Below, in pieces: positions 11,946 to 24,149 of a stretch of 64,000 bases of DNA; the first letter of the stretch is position 1, and the number at the start of each line of letters is the position of its first letter. Made by a program: the position numbers and the translations under genes. This DNA comes from Primula veris (lineage: Eukaryota > Streptophyta > Magnoliopsida > Ericales > Primulaceae), in assembly GCA_963682055.1 (NCBI GenBank), contig OY821740.1, positions 5,147,314-5,211,313 on the forward strand, given 5' to 3'. A model generated the notes under the pieces. It saw nothing but the letters and a program-made list of their open reading frames with translations. It was not told the origin of the DNA and made no database searches.

Positions 11946-12391
11946 GATAAAACATTATTCTAGGATAATGGTAATACAAAATTTCGATAAACCAACTATA
12001 GTGCTATTTAATATACAGACACAGTCACACAAGTTGTATGTAAAACAACTATCATACAGTATATTTTATAAAAACAAATTGATGAAACTATCCATGTTAT
12101 GTGAATAAGAATTATAGACAAAATAGATAGTCTTGTAAATACAGATGTAGAGTGGGGCAATGATGTTTTAGTGAGTGAAATGCGGTGATCCGCAAGGATG
12201 TTAATCAACAAAACACATTTACTAGGGTTGATAGAAACAGTTCTCTTGTGGTTGGCATGTTATAAGGCCATGTTACTATGAACCCTCCTGATATTTCAGT
12301 TTTAGCTTAATTAAATACAAAGGATTTACTTGTAATTTTAATTCAGCTAAAGCTAATTGAGTTATATTTAATCCATTGCTTGCATAGTGTG
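11946..12391. other. intergenic DNA, part of a duplicated segment
   Basis: 12182-12290 (GCGGTGATCC, AATCAACAAAA, GCCATGTTAC) is similar to 26618-26720. After subtracting the inserted composite repeat, its distance from the block at 9847 is about 1.34 kb, against 1.30 kb in the second copy. No gene is supported. Confidence 0.5.
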
Positions 12392-13213
12392 CAGATAGGG
12401 CGGAACCAGAAACAAATGTGTGGTGTTACCAAAATTAATAAAAACACATAATATTTTATAAAATATAAACACGGAAAACCCGGATTTTTGTACATTTTTT
12501 ACCCTATTTTCTTTATTTTTTTTTACCTTGATTTCTTAATTAAAATGTATTTGATTTCTATTTTTTTTTCTTTTCGCTCACTTTATTTTCAAACTCCCAA
12601 AAAAACCCACAACAGTAATGTGGCATGCAGTCATGTGTCGAAAGTTTCAGCATTTCAAAATTGACTAAAAAATAAATAAAATAGAAAGCCAAAAAATACA
12701 AAAGTTAAATTTAATAAATTAAGATATAACAAGTAAAAAGATTAAGATATGAAGGTAAACAAATATTTAAAAAAAAATATGAAAAAACCAAACATATATT
12801 AAATAATAGATATATATACGAACAATTAAATATCAATTATACAATTTCAGTATATTCACTTCAATTAAAATACAAACCACCAAAAAATCATTTATAAATT
12901 TTGTTTGCACTCACCACTACTCTAATTATTATTTTTGTTTAATTTTTTTTTAAAGATGTGTGCAACCATGATAAGTTGGTGTAAAATATATTTTATAATC
13001 ACTTGCATATGTTAATTTTTTAAGTATTAATTATATATTATCAGCACATACAAAATTATGGTATTTTATTACACTAACAATATATAATTTTGGGAGAGGT
13101 TGCCAAAAAAAATATTTAAGGGATTGTCAGAATATCGTATATATAAATTATTATGAAAAACATTAATAAAAAAATTTAGTTTTTAAAATTGTAAGGTTAC
13201 ATCGTGACAACCC
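12392..13213. mobile_element. possible hAT-like element
   Basis: The left edge, CAGATAGGGCGGAACCAG, resembles hAT ends at 20779 and 63682. The right part, GGTTACATCGTG, matches the right end of the 20779-21383 element before diverging. No clear TSD was found, possibly because the neighbouring LTR element disturbed the right edge. The interior is AT-rich and non-coding. Confidence 0.4.
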
Positions 13214-14365
13214 CTCATCATACAGGGTTCAATAATTGATTTTGATTATACGTTTGATTATGTTTTTAATGATTTTACGATTTCTCTATTCGATGATATA
13301 ATGCTTTATCTTTTCCAAAAAGAGAAAATGTAAATTTCAGTATGCCAGAAAGATAGAATAATCAAATACGAAGCCAACGGTTCAAGCGGAACCAAAATTG
13401 GAGCTAAAACGAAGAAATTACAAGCATTCGAAGTAAAACGGGAATACTGAAGATTGCCAGAAAACGACCGATCGTCTGGACAAAAACGACCGATCGTTTT
13501 TCTGCAGATTTCAAAAACAGCTTTTCAGCTTATTCTAGGAAATTGTTTAAAACCAATGGATAAAAACATAACATCTCATACAACGGTAACAAGGCTATTT
13601 ATCCTTCAAATATCTCTCAAATTCATTGTTTTGAGAGATCCAAAGATATACAAATCATAATCCTTCAACCTCTTTCCATCCTACACACTTAAAATCACCA
13701 TTGGTGAGAAAAGGCTCAAAAAGAGGAAAATTGAAGAGAAAGCAATTCGAGCTCAAACAAAGATCAAACAAGATCAAACATCACAAATTAGCTATTTAGA
13801 AGCAATCAAATTGTGAGAGTTGTTTTGATTTCGACAATTTTGTAAAGAGCAATTTATAAGCTCATTTGTGAGTGAGTGTTTGGGTAGAAACTTTTAAGTC
13901 AAAGTGTTGGTTAAAAGTTCTAGGTTAAACACTTGGGTACTCATAGATTGAGGGGGAGTCATTGACTCGTAAACATGTTCGCTTGCACTTGTATCAAGAG
14001 TAGGAACCTTGGGTAGAGGGTGAGCCAATCGATTGATTGATCTCGATAGGATTTGTAAAATCAGAAAGAAGATTTTTAGTGAAATACTCGGTAGCTTGAA
14101 TACCGAGGAGAGCACGTAGGCCGATTTGCCGAACCTCTATAAATCGCGGTGTCAATTTCTTTCCTTAACTTTTACATTCCGCAACTTATATTTTTGTGAT
14201 TGTGCGCATATTTCAATTTATTCTTACAATATCATCGCATATTTATTATCGCATATATATATTGAGCTAGTTGGGTTGTTAGTCGCGCTTAGAATTTTAA
14301 TTCCGCGAAAAACGCCTAAAACCTTATTCACCCCCCCCTCTAAGGTTTAGCCACACGGGCCAACA
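13214..14365 (+). repeat. 5' LTR of the gag-only element
   Basis: It aligns with the right LTR from GGGTTCAATAATTG (13225) to GGGCCAACA (14365). The first 11 bases (TGTTGAACTTT in the right LTR) are missing or diverged. It is about 110 bp shorter because the palindrome array has only two cores (13461-13503) instead of six. Confidence 0.85.
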
Positions 14366-14367
14366 AT

Positions 14368-14379
14368 TGGTATCAGAGC
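14368..14379 (+). other. primer-binding site, initiator tRNA-Met
   Basis: TGGTATCAGAGC, two bases after the 5' LTR: the usual Ty1/copia primer site. Confidence 0.92.
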
Positions 14380-14427
14380 GAAGGCTCTTGCACATAGAAA
14401 TCTAGCGATTTAAGAGTTTAGATCCTG

Positions 14428-16645
14428 ATGGCTAACATGCTTAATTTCACTTCCAGTATTGCTTCATCGCCCAATACTCCACCATTTTTTGATGGGGGTA
14501 AATTATTCATATTGGAAAGATAGGATGAGTATGTTTTTGTAAAGCTATAATGTTAAACTTTGAATGAGCATAAAAGTAGGATATTCCGCACCTACATCCG
14601 AAAATAGCGAAAACCCAATCCCCGTAGAGGACTTAGATAACGCTCAACTAGAAGCCTACTCTACTAACGCTAAAGTGATGTACGCTATTGTTTGTGCCGT
14701 TTTCTCTAACGAGTACAACAAAATTTCCGCTTGTAAAACGGCTAAGGGTATATGGGATAAGTTAGTAGTTATCCACGAGGGAACTAACCAACTTAAGGAT
14801 TGCAAACTCCAACTTTTAGTTCATGACTACGAGCTTTTTAAAATGAGCTAGGGAGAAACTATTTCCGATATGCTTGCTAGATTTACCACTATTACTAATG
14901 GATTAACATCTCTTGGTAAGTATTTATCTTGTAAGGAAATGGTTTCAAAGGTGATTCGGAGCTTACCGAAAGAATGGGAACCAAAGGTCACCGCAATTCA
15001 AGAGGCGCACGACATGAACACATACACTCTTGATGCATTGACGGGTTCACTCATTACTCACGAGATCACCCTCAATAGTCACAAGCCAATCTCGAAAAAG
15101 AAGGAGATAGCTTTCAAAGGAAGAACTTGTGACGAAAGCGATGAGCTATCCGATGACGAGAAAAATTCAACACAAATCATTCGAATCGTCAAGGAAATAC
15201 TAAAGCTTAAAGGCAAATGCAAACATAAAGGTAAATCGTCAAATACTTCAATTATTTCTAACGATTTTGTTTGCTATGCTTGTGGCAAGGAAGGACATAT
15301 GGCGAGAGATTGCGTCAAGAATCGCAAGAGCAAAGGCAAGAAGAAAATATCCGTTTCAAGCTCTAGCGATAGCTCCGACCAAGATGAAGTCGCTCATCTT
15401 GGTTGCTATATGGCCATGGAAGACAACCATGAACAAAACCTCTCATCCTCAAGCGAAAGTGACAACGATGAGGTAAAAGATTTATCCTACGATGAATTAA
15501 TCCATATGTGTGGAATCTATTCCGAAAAACTTCCTAAGCTTGTAGAGAAGGTTAAATCTCTTAGAAGGATAAATTCTTCTCTCAATGAAGAAATAAGATC
15601 CTTGAAAAGAGATGAAATTGAAAATGAGTCTATTTCGAAATCGTCATTTTCTTTACATGATATAGATGACGAAAAGGAAGACTTGAAAGATAAAAACAAT
15701 GATCTCGCTATTCAAAACAAGTCTTTACAAACCGAGATCAATTTTCTTAAAAATAAAGTCTATAGACTTGCTAAAACTCTTTCAAAATCCTCTTCTTTAG
15801 ATTGCGATTTAGTAGAAAATTTTGAAGAGTTAAAGGATGCTTTCGATAAAGTTAAAAGCAAAAACAAGGTTTTGAATTCTCATGTTTTTAACTTAAATGA
15901 CAAGGTCAAGCTTTTAGAAACCGAGAATGACACTTTGAAAACTAAAAACAATGAGCTTGTCATTTCCATTGAAAAACTTGATTTAACAATTTCAAAGTTT
16001 TCTAAAGGTAAAATCGTTTTAGATAACATTTTGAGTTGTCAAAAAGATTTCAATGACAAAAGTGGTTTAGGTTATGATTGCATTAGTTCTAATTCAAACA
16101 AAACCCACTTCGTCAAAGCCTCTAACATTTCTCAAACTCCTACCCCGCCTAAACAAGAGGTTGTTTTTATTAAAGGGAGTTCTTCCAAGATTTTTCAAAA
16201 ATCTTTTAATGATAGAAGAGGTTTAGGTTTTCAAACCAAATTGGATACTCCGAAAAACCTTTCCAAAACTTCGTATAATTCTCGTTATGCGAAAAAGTCT
16301 AAGCATTGTGTACATTGTAGTAGAAATGAGCATATTTTTTCTAGATGCCCTTATCGTTTTCATGTTAGTAAAAGCGATTTGAAATGGGTAGTAAAGACCC
16401 ATGTCACTAACAATGTCGGACCCAAAAGAAATTGGGGACCAAAGGACAAAACTTGTGTTGTAGGTATCTCCGTTCAAAAGGAGAAAATCAACAATTGGTT
16501 TACAACACCGGCAACATTCGTGGAAGTCAAGGAAATCGACTCCACCATCAAAAATGACGTACCATTAATAGACAAAAGTGGAAGGCATACCAACAAATGG
16601 TACCACTTATTTGGACTTGGAAACGCTCAATGCAAATGCCATTAG
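14428..16645 (+). pseudogene. broken Sirevirus-like gag
   Basis: This is the structural gag protein of the retrotransposon. The ATG at 14428 opens a normal copia gag N-terminus, which then shifts frame after a G run near 14500. In the later frame there are stops TAA (14540), TGA (14561) and TAG (14849). From 14870 a frame of 591 codons is open. It contains a UBN2-type gag region, a zinc knuckle CYACGKEGHMARDC (CX2CX4HX4C), acidic and serine-rich linkers, a long coiled coil (roughly 15500-16000), and a second knuckle CVHCSRNEHIFSRC. The frame ends where a protease would normally begin. Three stops plus a frameshift mean it is not translated as one protein. Confidence 0.85.
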
Positions 16646-16798
16646 AGAGCGGACTCGACATCACATATTCGGTATACTCTACTCTATAATCTTTACATAT
16701 ATGTGATTAGTTGGGGCATATGCATCATTATAACATTTTTCATGTTTTGGTTTTTCTTTGAAAACCTCCACATAACCCCAAATTTTTTTATTGCATTT

Positions 16799-16917
16799 TG
16801 ATAATGCCAAAGGGGGAGAAAAATGATATTTAGATAAATGTGATTTATTAAAATGGAGGAGATTTATTTATACTTGTAAAATCATCATTATTTTGTCATA
16901 ATCAAAATGGGGGAGAT
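16799..16917 (+). other. polypurine tracts before the 3' LTR
   Basis: AAAGGGGGAGAAAA (about 16808), a weaker GGAGGAGA copy, and AAAATGGGGGAGA immediately before the 3' LTR. Multiple tracts of this kind are typical of Sireviruses. Confidence 0.75.
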
Positions 16918-18181
16918 TGTTGAACTTTGGGTTCAATAATTGATTTTGATTATACGTTTGATTATGTTTTTAATGATTTTACGATTTCTCTATTCGATGA
17001 TATAATGCTTTGTCTTTTCCAAAAAGAGAAAATGTAAATTTCAGTATGCCAGAAAGATAGAGTAATCAAATATGAAGCCAACGGTTCAAGCGGAACCAAA
17101 ATCGGAGGTAAAACGAAGAAATTACAAGCATTCGAACTAAAGCGGGAATACTGAAGATTGCTAGAAAACGACCGATCGTCTGGACAAAAACGACCGATCA
17201 TTTTGGTCCAAAATTCTTCCAGTGAGGTCGTCTTTTAAACGACCGGTCGAATCTATAAAACGACCGATCGTTTTCTGAAAACGACCGATCGACTGCAGAA
17301 AACGACCGATCGTTTTTCTGCAGATTTCAAAAACAGCTTTTCAGCTTATTCTGGAAAATTGCTTAAAACCAATGGATAAAAGCATAACACCTCATACAAC
17401 GGTAACAATGCTATTTATCATTCAAATACATCCCAAATTCATTATTTTGAGAGATCCAAAGATATACAAATCATAATCCTTCAACCTCTTTCCATCCTAC
17501 ACACTTAAAATCACCATTGGTGAGAAAATGCTCAAAAAGAGGAAAATTGAAGAGAAAGCAATTCGAGCTCAAACAAAGATCAAACAAGATCAAACATCAC
17601 AAATTAGCTTATTTAGAAGCAATCAAATTGTGAGAGTTGTTTTAATTTCGACAATTTTGTAAAGAGCAATTTATAAGCTTATTTGTGAGTGAGTGTTTGG
17701 GTAGAAGCTTTTAAGCCAAAGTGTTGGTTAAAAGTTCTAGATTAAACACTTGGATACTCATAGATTGAGGGGGAGTCGTTGACTCGTAAACGTGTTTACT
17801 TGCACTTGTATCAAGAGTAGGAACATTGGGTAGAAGGTGAGCCAATCGATTGATTGAGCTCGATAGGATTTGTAAAATCAGAAAGAAGATTTTTAGTGAA
17901 ATACTCGGTAGCTTGAATATCGAGGAGAGGATGTAGGCCGATTTACCGAACCTCTATAAATCGCGGTGTCAATTTATTTCCTTAACTTTTACATTCCGCA
18001 ACTTATATTTTTGTGATTGTGCGCATATTTCAATTTATTCTTACAATATCATCGCATATTTATTATCGCATATATATATTGAGCTAGTTGGGTTGTTAGT
18101 CGCGCTTAGAATTTTAATTTCGCGAAAAACGCCTAAAACCTTATTCATCCCCCCTCTAAGGTTTAGCCACACGGGCCAACA
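16918..18181 (+). repeat. 3' LTR of the gag-only element
   Basis: 1264 bp, starting TGTTGAAC and ending GGCCAACA. It carries six ACGACCGATC-type cores at 17166-17323, including the stem CTGCAGAAAACGA / TCGTTTTTCTGCAG at 17293-17323. Differences from the left LTR are scattered substitutions plus the collapsed array. Confidence 0.9.
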
Positions 18182-18186
18182 ACTTA

Positions 18187-19075
18187 AAAAAACTAACTTT
18201 CAACATATTGATTTTTCGACATTAACAATAACGTTTTACTTTCTCAATCAAAATAACTTATAAGACATTTTTTTGATAAAATTTTAAAATATCATATTTA
18301 AACGAGCAAGTAACACGTCAAACATACGAATAAAATTTTAGTTGAGATAAGATCAATATTCATTTAAATTCTTAAAATGGTGGTGAAAAAGCTACCAAAA
18401 TCTTCAAAATGTGTATTTTTTTTAATCCTTTCTAGTTATATTTCTTAAAAATCTAGATTTTTAAAAGCTAACAAAAATAGTGATACCAAAAGCATGTGAC
18501 TTTTTAAAATCAAAAGATTAAAAAAGATAACAAAAAAAAGCTAATAACAAAACTACACTAAAAGTAAAAAAGTATAAGTACTAAAGGAGGGGGGCAAAAA
18601 AATGTCTTCTCTACAAAATTAAATTATTTGGGGGATTTGTAAAATTTCTATTGTCAGGAGAGATATCGGACAGGGGGTGGATGGGGGTGGTCGTGGCTAC
18701 CTCGGCCACTTCCGTCATCGATTTTTATTTTATTTTTATATATGTAATTTAAAATTTTCTAGCATATAAACATTGATACCCTCTAATTATATAAAATAGT
18801 TGTTGGTGTAGTGATGAAATTGGCTTTTAAGGTAGTGAAAGGTTATTAGTTCAAATCATATTAGTTGTTTTTTCCTAAAAAAATCTGTTTTTTACCTTGA
18901 AATAACCAAATTTCGTAAATGACAATTGTATTTTTCAAACAAAAATTACTAAAAAAATTATTTTATTGTCCAATAGTACCATTTGTCTTAACTTCATATT
19001 TATTTTATTCTATGTTAAACATAGAAAAAATTCTTTATTTTTGTATTATATCTTATTTAACAAAACATAATACTT
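18187..19075. other. AT-rich intergenic DNA, no gene seen
   Basis: Nothing is supported apart from a short GC-rich patch at about 18650-18720 (GGGGGTGGATGGGGGTGG), which may be an old transposon end. Confidence 0.4.
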
Positions 19076-19079
19076 TTTA

Positions 19080-20535
19080 AACTAAATTAACAAAAACATA
19101 CAAAAAAAACTTCTCATTATCAAAAACATACCAAACAAATTTAATGCTATTTATTTATTTCTTTCTTTCTTTTTCATCTTACTCTCTCTCTCTCCTCAAT
19201 TTTTCTCTCTCTTCTCTATTCTTCTCTCTCATCAATTCTTACTCTCTCTCTCCTCTACTATTCTTTATATATTTCTTTCATATCACACTCTATCTCTCTC
19301 TTCTCCTCCACCACGAAAACCCGTCATTAACTAACGAACAACATCTAAATTATATAAACATTCATATACATATAAATACATATATATACATACGTAACAC
19401 ACAAATATTACACTGGTTGATACCCCGTAATATATGAAAAATATATGAAATTTGTGAGATTGTTTCTTATTTATTGAGGTTTGAGACTATTGTAAACATT
19501 ATGTGTTTAAAGTTGAAAAAGGAGAATCCATATGTACAGTATTGGGGAAATCCATATGTAGGGTATGGAGTTTTGAAATTAGGGTATGAAGTTTTGAAAT
19601 TAGGGTATGAAGTTTTGAAATTAGGGTATGAACTGTTTTTTAGATATTTGATTGTGATCCAGAACATTTAGGGTATGAAATTTCAAAATTAGGGTATGAT
19701 GTTTTATAATTATATCATATTAATATTTTATGAGTTTTTAGTCATTTTTAGAGATAGATGAGTGATTAGCACGCGTTAGAAAGATTTACGATTATCATGT
19801 TAGAGAGAAATGTGTGATTAGAGAGAGAGAGTTGCAGTTAGAGAGAGATGCTAGATTATGGTCTGATTAGAATTAGAGAAATAATAATGATAGAACATAA
19901 AAATTAGACCCGAATATTCTATTCGGATAATAATCAACCCACTTTATAAATGGGTATCCAACGCTTAAATGGGTCATCTCATGCTTTTTATAGGAAAATA
20001 AGGTATTACTATCAAAAGCCCAAGCCCACTCAACTGGGGACACATGTCTGAAAAACCCCCTGAGATGAAGACATTTGTCAACATCTTAGAAAGCATAGTT
20101 GCCTATAAATAGCCAACTACCCCTCCTAGAAAAGGACCAGAAAATCTATCCAAAAAATATAGAGAGAAGTTGAGAAAAGAGAGAAACTAGTCAAAGCATA
20201 TCACGTCAAGAAATAAACCGAGCAGAGATAAAGCCGAGCACCGAATAAAAGGGGAGAAAGACCAAGAAGAGAGATCAAATAGTCAAATCGAGCACAATTG
20301 TAAAACAGAGATACTAATCCGAGCTAGTGTAATAGTCCGAATAAGGATAATAATTCGAGCAATAACAAAGATCAGGAAGTGTCCATTATTTACAGTTGAT
20401 TTACTATTATATTATTGTTGAAAAGTCTAACGCGACCGACCAAAGTTATGGCTTTATCAAATAAGTATATATATGTGTGTTTTTGATAATTTAAATTATT
20501 AGGGTATATTTTTGTTAATATAATAGAGATATCCT
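19080..20535 (+). repeat. composite repeat family, copy 3, split by a solo LTR
   Basis: It begins with TTAACAAAAACATAC-like words, followed by a CT-rich stretch (19160-19310), an AT minisatellite, and an end with GTATATTTTTGTTAATATAA (about 20497). The solo LTR at 19888-20459 is inserted inside it, since the flanks rejoin in the family order. At 19560-19690 a 21-bp unit (GGGTATGAAGTTTTGAAATTA without its last base) repeats about four times and keeps a frame by chance. Confidence 0.6.
19888..20459 (+). mobile_element. solo LTR of a second LTR family
   Basis: 572 bp, TGATAGAACATAA...GGCTTTATCA, flanked by a perfect 5-bp TSD AATAA (19883-19887 and 20460-20464). It contains CCTATAAATAGCC (about 20102), a plausible LTR promoter. 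A related LTR lies inverted at 22287-22855. No internal region remains. Confidence 0.88.
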
Positions 20536-20778
20536 TAAAAGTTATAAAGGTTAAAAGAGAATTATGACAACATTATAAGTAATACTAGTTACAGTAGATG
20601 ATATAATTTGCAATTAAAAAATGATTTTACTCTTAAAAGAGGATACCTTTTGAAGATTAGCAAGTGTAATTAGACTAAACTAGACTATTTGTTATATTTC
20701 TGTGAGCATTGCTAACAGTATGAAAAACTCCCAGAAAGCAGCGCCGATTTGTTTCACGAAGCCGAAGCCAGTTACTCG

Positions 20779-21383
20779 CAGTGACGGAACCAGGATTCAA
20801 TTCTTAGAGGGCCGTTAATTTTTATTTTTTTTAGTACAATAATAATAAATAGAATAAAAAACCAAAAAAATTAGAGTTTAAAACTTAGCTGACTTATCCA
20901 TTGATCTAAAAATTTAAAACGTTGATTTTTTATTACAATAACAATAAACGATATAAAAACCAAAAAAACTGGAGTTTAAAACTTAGCTGACTTGTCCATT
21001 GATCTAAAAATTTCAAATGATACAGAAAAATTGAATACAAATACAAATTTATTAGTTTAAAATTTGTTGTGATATGACTATGAAAATAAACAAAAACATT
21101 TATATAGGAAACCTTGTAAGTACCTTAAACATACAATTAATTAATGGAAAAGTAAAATAGTAAGTTAATTTTAATTAAATGAAGAGTAAAAAATAATCAT
21201 AAGATTCAAAATACGGACCTTTTGACACAAATTTTATGTTTACCATTTGAGCTAAGTTAATATTTGTTTATTTGGGAGACCATTAATGTATAAAATCTTA
21301 AATATCTGAATTTTTCTATATAATTTTTAAAAAAAATTTTTTTGGATGACGGTATCACCCGTTACATCGTGGTTCCGCCCCTG
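20779..21383. mobile_element. hAT-like non-autonomous element
   Basis: Ends are CAGTGACGGAACCA and the complement of CAGGGGCGGAACCAC. Flanking 8-mers GTTACTCG and ATTACTCA agree at 6 of 8 positions. The left 280 bp closely match 63682-64000. The interior holds an internal repeat of the phrase CTGACTT-TCCATTGATCTAAAA. Confidence 0.75.
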
Positions 21384-21691
21384 ATTACTCAGGACTTAAA
21401 GTTTCAGTATTACCAAGTTCGTGAGTAAAACAAGGCCATTATTGATAAATTCTTGAACTGGTGTTACATCATAAGTATATCCCAAAGCTTCGGTTTATTA
21501 GGACCCATTTAGGCGAAATATTTCTATTGCTCTATCGATAAGGATTCTAACTAGGTATTATCATATAACAAGCCACGAGCTTATTAACAAATTAATGATG
21601 TTGAGATGACCCTTCCACCACATGTAGGACCTATTAGAATACCAAATGTTTATCATCGATCTCTAGTTTGGCCTGAAATTTATAGCATCAC

Positions 21692-21875
21692 CATGGACGA
21701 AGTCAGGATGTGTAAATAGGGGTGTCAAAATATATGTACAAGTAACATATTTTTATGGGGATGCCAAATCTACACCTAAAAAGAAATTGTACTAAAAAAA
21801 AATTGCGTCACTTGGGATTTCTAAAATTATGGGGGGTGCCGTGGCACCCGATCGTCCCCACTTAACTTTCCCCTG
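21692..21875. mobile_element. 184-bp hAT MITE, inverted copy
   Basis: It is the reverse complement of the 9126-9309 element, same length, flanked by a perfect 8-bp TSD AGCATCAC (21684-21691 and 21876-21883). Confidence 0.92.
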
Positions 21876-21883
21876 AGCATCAC

Positions 21884-22286
21884 AACAATGAAATTAAGGC
21901 ATTTTTAACAAAACGATCCTCATCCCCAAAGACGTTACTTTACATGTACAAAACGAAATGTCAAGATGGTAAAAAGGGACGAGTTTATTTTGGTTAATGC
22001 TTTGTGTAGAGATTCTTTCCAATAGCAGATGCCACAAATCTCGAGAGTAATGGAATTTTTTTTTTTTTTTATAAATATTATTAAAGTGGATTAATATATT
22101 TCACATCTACCCGTCTAATAATACTCGAATCCTATACCAAAATTATTTCTAACGGGTTGAGTAATAGAAACTAATTGAACTTTTATAATAGGGATATACA
22201 TGGGCACAAAGACAGTAAGATTGTAGTGGGATTATATTTTCTATATGTGGAAATGATTAACAGTAGTTGTGTAGTAACACCAACTT
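21884..22286. other. intergenic DNA, no gene seen
   Basis: A T-run at about 22058-22070 and otherwise unremarkable sequence. Confidence 0.4.
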
Positions 22287-22855
22287 TAATAAAGCAATAA
22301 TTTTGGTCGAGTTTTGTTATGTTTTTCAACAATATTAAAGTAAATTAAAAAAGATAAATATTGGACATATTATTCTTTCTTATTAATCGATAATTATACT
22401 TTCTCGGATTACAATTTCTCATTACAATTATGATCGGTCTAATAGTTAAATCTTGACCTTGATCTTGTATTTTTTTCTTGATGCTCGGTCTTTTGTTTAA
22501 TTTCTCTCGGCTTGATTTCTAGTGAGATAAACTCTGACAAATATTTTTCTTTTATCTTCTTCTCTGTGATTTTCTGGTCCCTTCCCCAGTGAAGATACTT
22601 CGTTATTTATAGACATTTATAATTCATATTATGTTGACAAATATCTCAATATCATGCGTCATCTCATGGGTTTTTCCATTATGGACTTTCATTAATTGGG
22701 CTAAGACATTTATTTGATAATTGCCCTTATCCTTAATTGGGGAGAGTACTGTTATACTTCGGGTCTTATTTTTTTGCATTGGATACCCATTTATAACGCA
22801 TTGTTTGGTTAGTATCCGAATAGGTATACTCGAATATGATTTTTATGTTCTATCA
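22287..22855 (-). mobile_element. solo LTR, inverted relative of 19888-20459
   Basis: 569 bp. Read on the minus strand it starts TGATAGAACATAAAAAT and ends GCTTTATTA (TG...TA, the last C of CA mutated). It is flanked by a perfect 5-bp TSD AACTT (22282-22286 and 22856-22860). It aligns along its length with the 19888 LTR, with many substitutions. Confidence 0.85.
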
Positions 22856-22860
22856 AACTT

Positions 22861-23703
22861 CTTATCTAATGCAATGAATAGACGGATGGTACTTATATAA
22901 TGAAATATGTTGCACTGAAGTTTTTTCGGGGATGGTATAAATTACGTAAGAACTTGATTGGTGACTTGCCTGTAGCGAAAAAAAAAGTGGATATATAAAC
23001 TAGTATACAGTACCAGAGTACTCTCAAGCCCCGTACAAATTATAAGTTCAAATTTTGGCAAGGCCAAAACATAATACTCCACTTTGACTAAAAAAAACAT
23101 TTGGATGCTTTCTAGTATATGATATTGCAATTTTTTTAAGTCTTAAGTGTGACATATTATTCTATCGTTTAAGGACGGGGCATTGGACAACTTGTTCAAT
23201 TGGACACGGTGATCAAAACGTTGGAATGAAGAAATAAAATGAGCTATGGTCAGTAAAGTAAAATGTGGTGTGCTGAAAAATTGTATAAAATGTGTTTTCG
23301 TTCTAAGGCGAGTAAAAGTCGTATATTTTTTTAAGCTCCAATCAGATGTTAACATGACCCTTATATTTTATGCAATCGTCCATTCTGTAATCTGTTGTTC
23401 TGTACTGAATTTTTTTCTATTCATTCGTCTATTAAACGGTTTTCATAAAATTAATAAATGAAGGCAAGTAGAGAAATTAACGTGAGAAATGATACTTTGG
23501 TTCACATTCAATTCCCTCAAAGAGTGTCGCATCACAACTCTATGATGAAAAATCTAAAACTTTTTACAAGTGAAAAAAGATAAAATAACTAGCTAGCAAT
23601 ATTGGAGAAAAACGTTAAAAAAAAGAGAAGCAACATAATTATTGCTTCATCTTAGCCATCTTTCTCCAGTCTCCCCAAACAAATTCCATAGGTACTATAT
23701 ATC
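22861..23703. other. intergenic DNA and 3' flank of the second SAUR
   Basis: No gene is supported at 22861-23500. 23510-23703 is similar to the downstream flank of the first SAUR gene and is probably its duplicated 3' UTR region. Confidence 0.45.
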
Positions 23704-24021
23704 TCATCTCAGCATGGATGTTAGAGATTGAAAAACCACTTCTTCGCAAGGAATAGTGAGACCCATATCGTGATTGAACCCAAACTCTTCTTCGGCCAGG
23801 TCTAAAAGGGATTGGAATTCAGGATGAGACAAGAATGCGACTGGTACAATGTATCTAGTTCTATTTTCTCCCACATAAACCGCAAAATGGCCTTTGGGCA
23901 CATCTAGAACAAAGCCATCAATGTATTCATAGTCGTATTTTTTCCCTAAGCTCGAGCATCTTTTGAAGATTTTCTTAAGAACCAAAGTTTGTTGTAATAT
24001 GTTTAATTTTTTGATTGCCAT
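23704..24021 (-). CDS. SAUR: SAUR50-like auxin-responsive small protein
   Basis: 105 residues, intronless, the same length as the paralog at 3783-4100. It has the basic N-terminus (MAIKKLN), [11 protein letters not shown], then [50 protein letters not shown] and LTSMLR. Substitutions relative to the paralog lie mainly in the N-terminal 45 residues and the middle helix; the SAUR core is kept, which points to a working gene under selection. The role is inferred from the family: auxin-induced growth through PP2C.D inhibition. Confidence 0.95.
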   Translation of the reverse strand: MAIKKLNILQQTLVLKKIFKRCSSLGKKYDYEYIDGFVLDVPKGHFAVYVGENRTRYIVPVAFLSHPEFQSLLDLAEEEFGFNHDMGLTIPCEEVVFQSLTSMLR

Positions 24022-24135
24022 TTTTTGGTTTTAGAAAATATGGAAGTTGCTAGGTATATAGGAAGATAATGTATTTGCTTGGAAAAGAGAAGAATCAGTA
24101 GTGGTGGTGATCATCGGATAGAGCATTGTTATGGG

Positions 24136-24143
24136 TATTTATG
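24136..24143 (-). promoter_or_regulatory. TATA-like box of the second SAUR gene
   Basis: CATAAATA on the minus strand, about 115 nt before the start codon. A weaker CTATATACC lies closer (about 24050). The assignment is by position only. Confidence 0.4.
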
Positions 24144-24149
24144 AACAAC

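Larger units (their letters stand above)
13214..18181 (+). mobile_element. gag-only LTR retrotransposon, Sirevirus-like
   Basis: The order is LTR (13214-14365), tRNA-Met primer site (14368-14379), a long gag (14428-16645), polypurine tracts, then LTR (16918-18181). No protease, integrase, reverse transcriptase or RNase H could be found in the 2.55-kb interior, so it cannot move on its own. The long LTRs, the long coiled-coil gag with two zinc knuckles, and several GGGGGAGA polypurine tracts fit the Sirevirus branch of Ty1/copia (family knowledge). The first few bases of the left LTR are not recognisable, and the ACTTA after the right LTR has no match at the left, so the left edge is altered. 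Confidence 0.85.

Noticed and set aside
19467..19671. Frames on both strands with a 7-residue repeat (YEVLKLG)
   Set aside because: The product of a 21-bp noncoding tandem repeat within the composite repeat family. A period divisible by three keeps any frame open.
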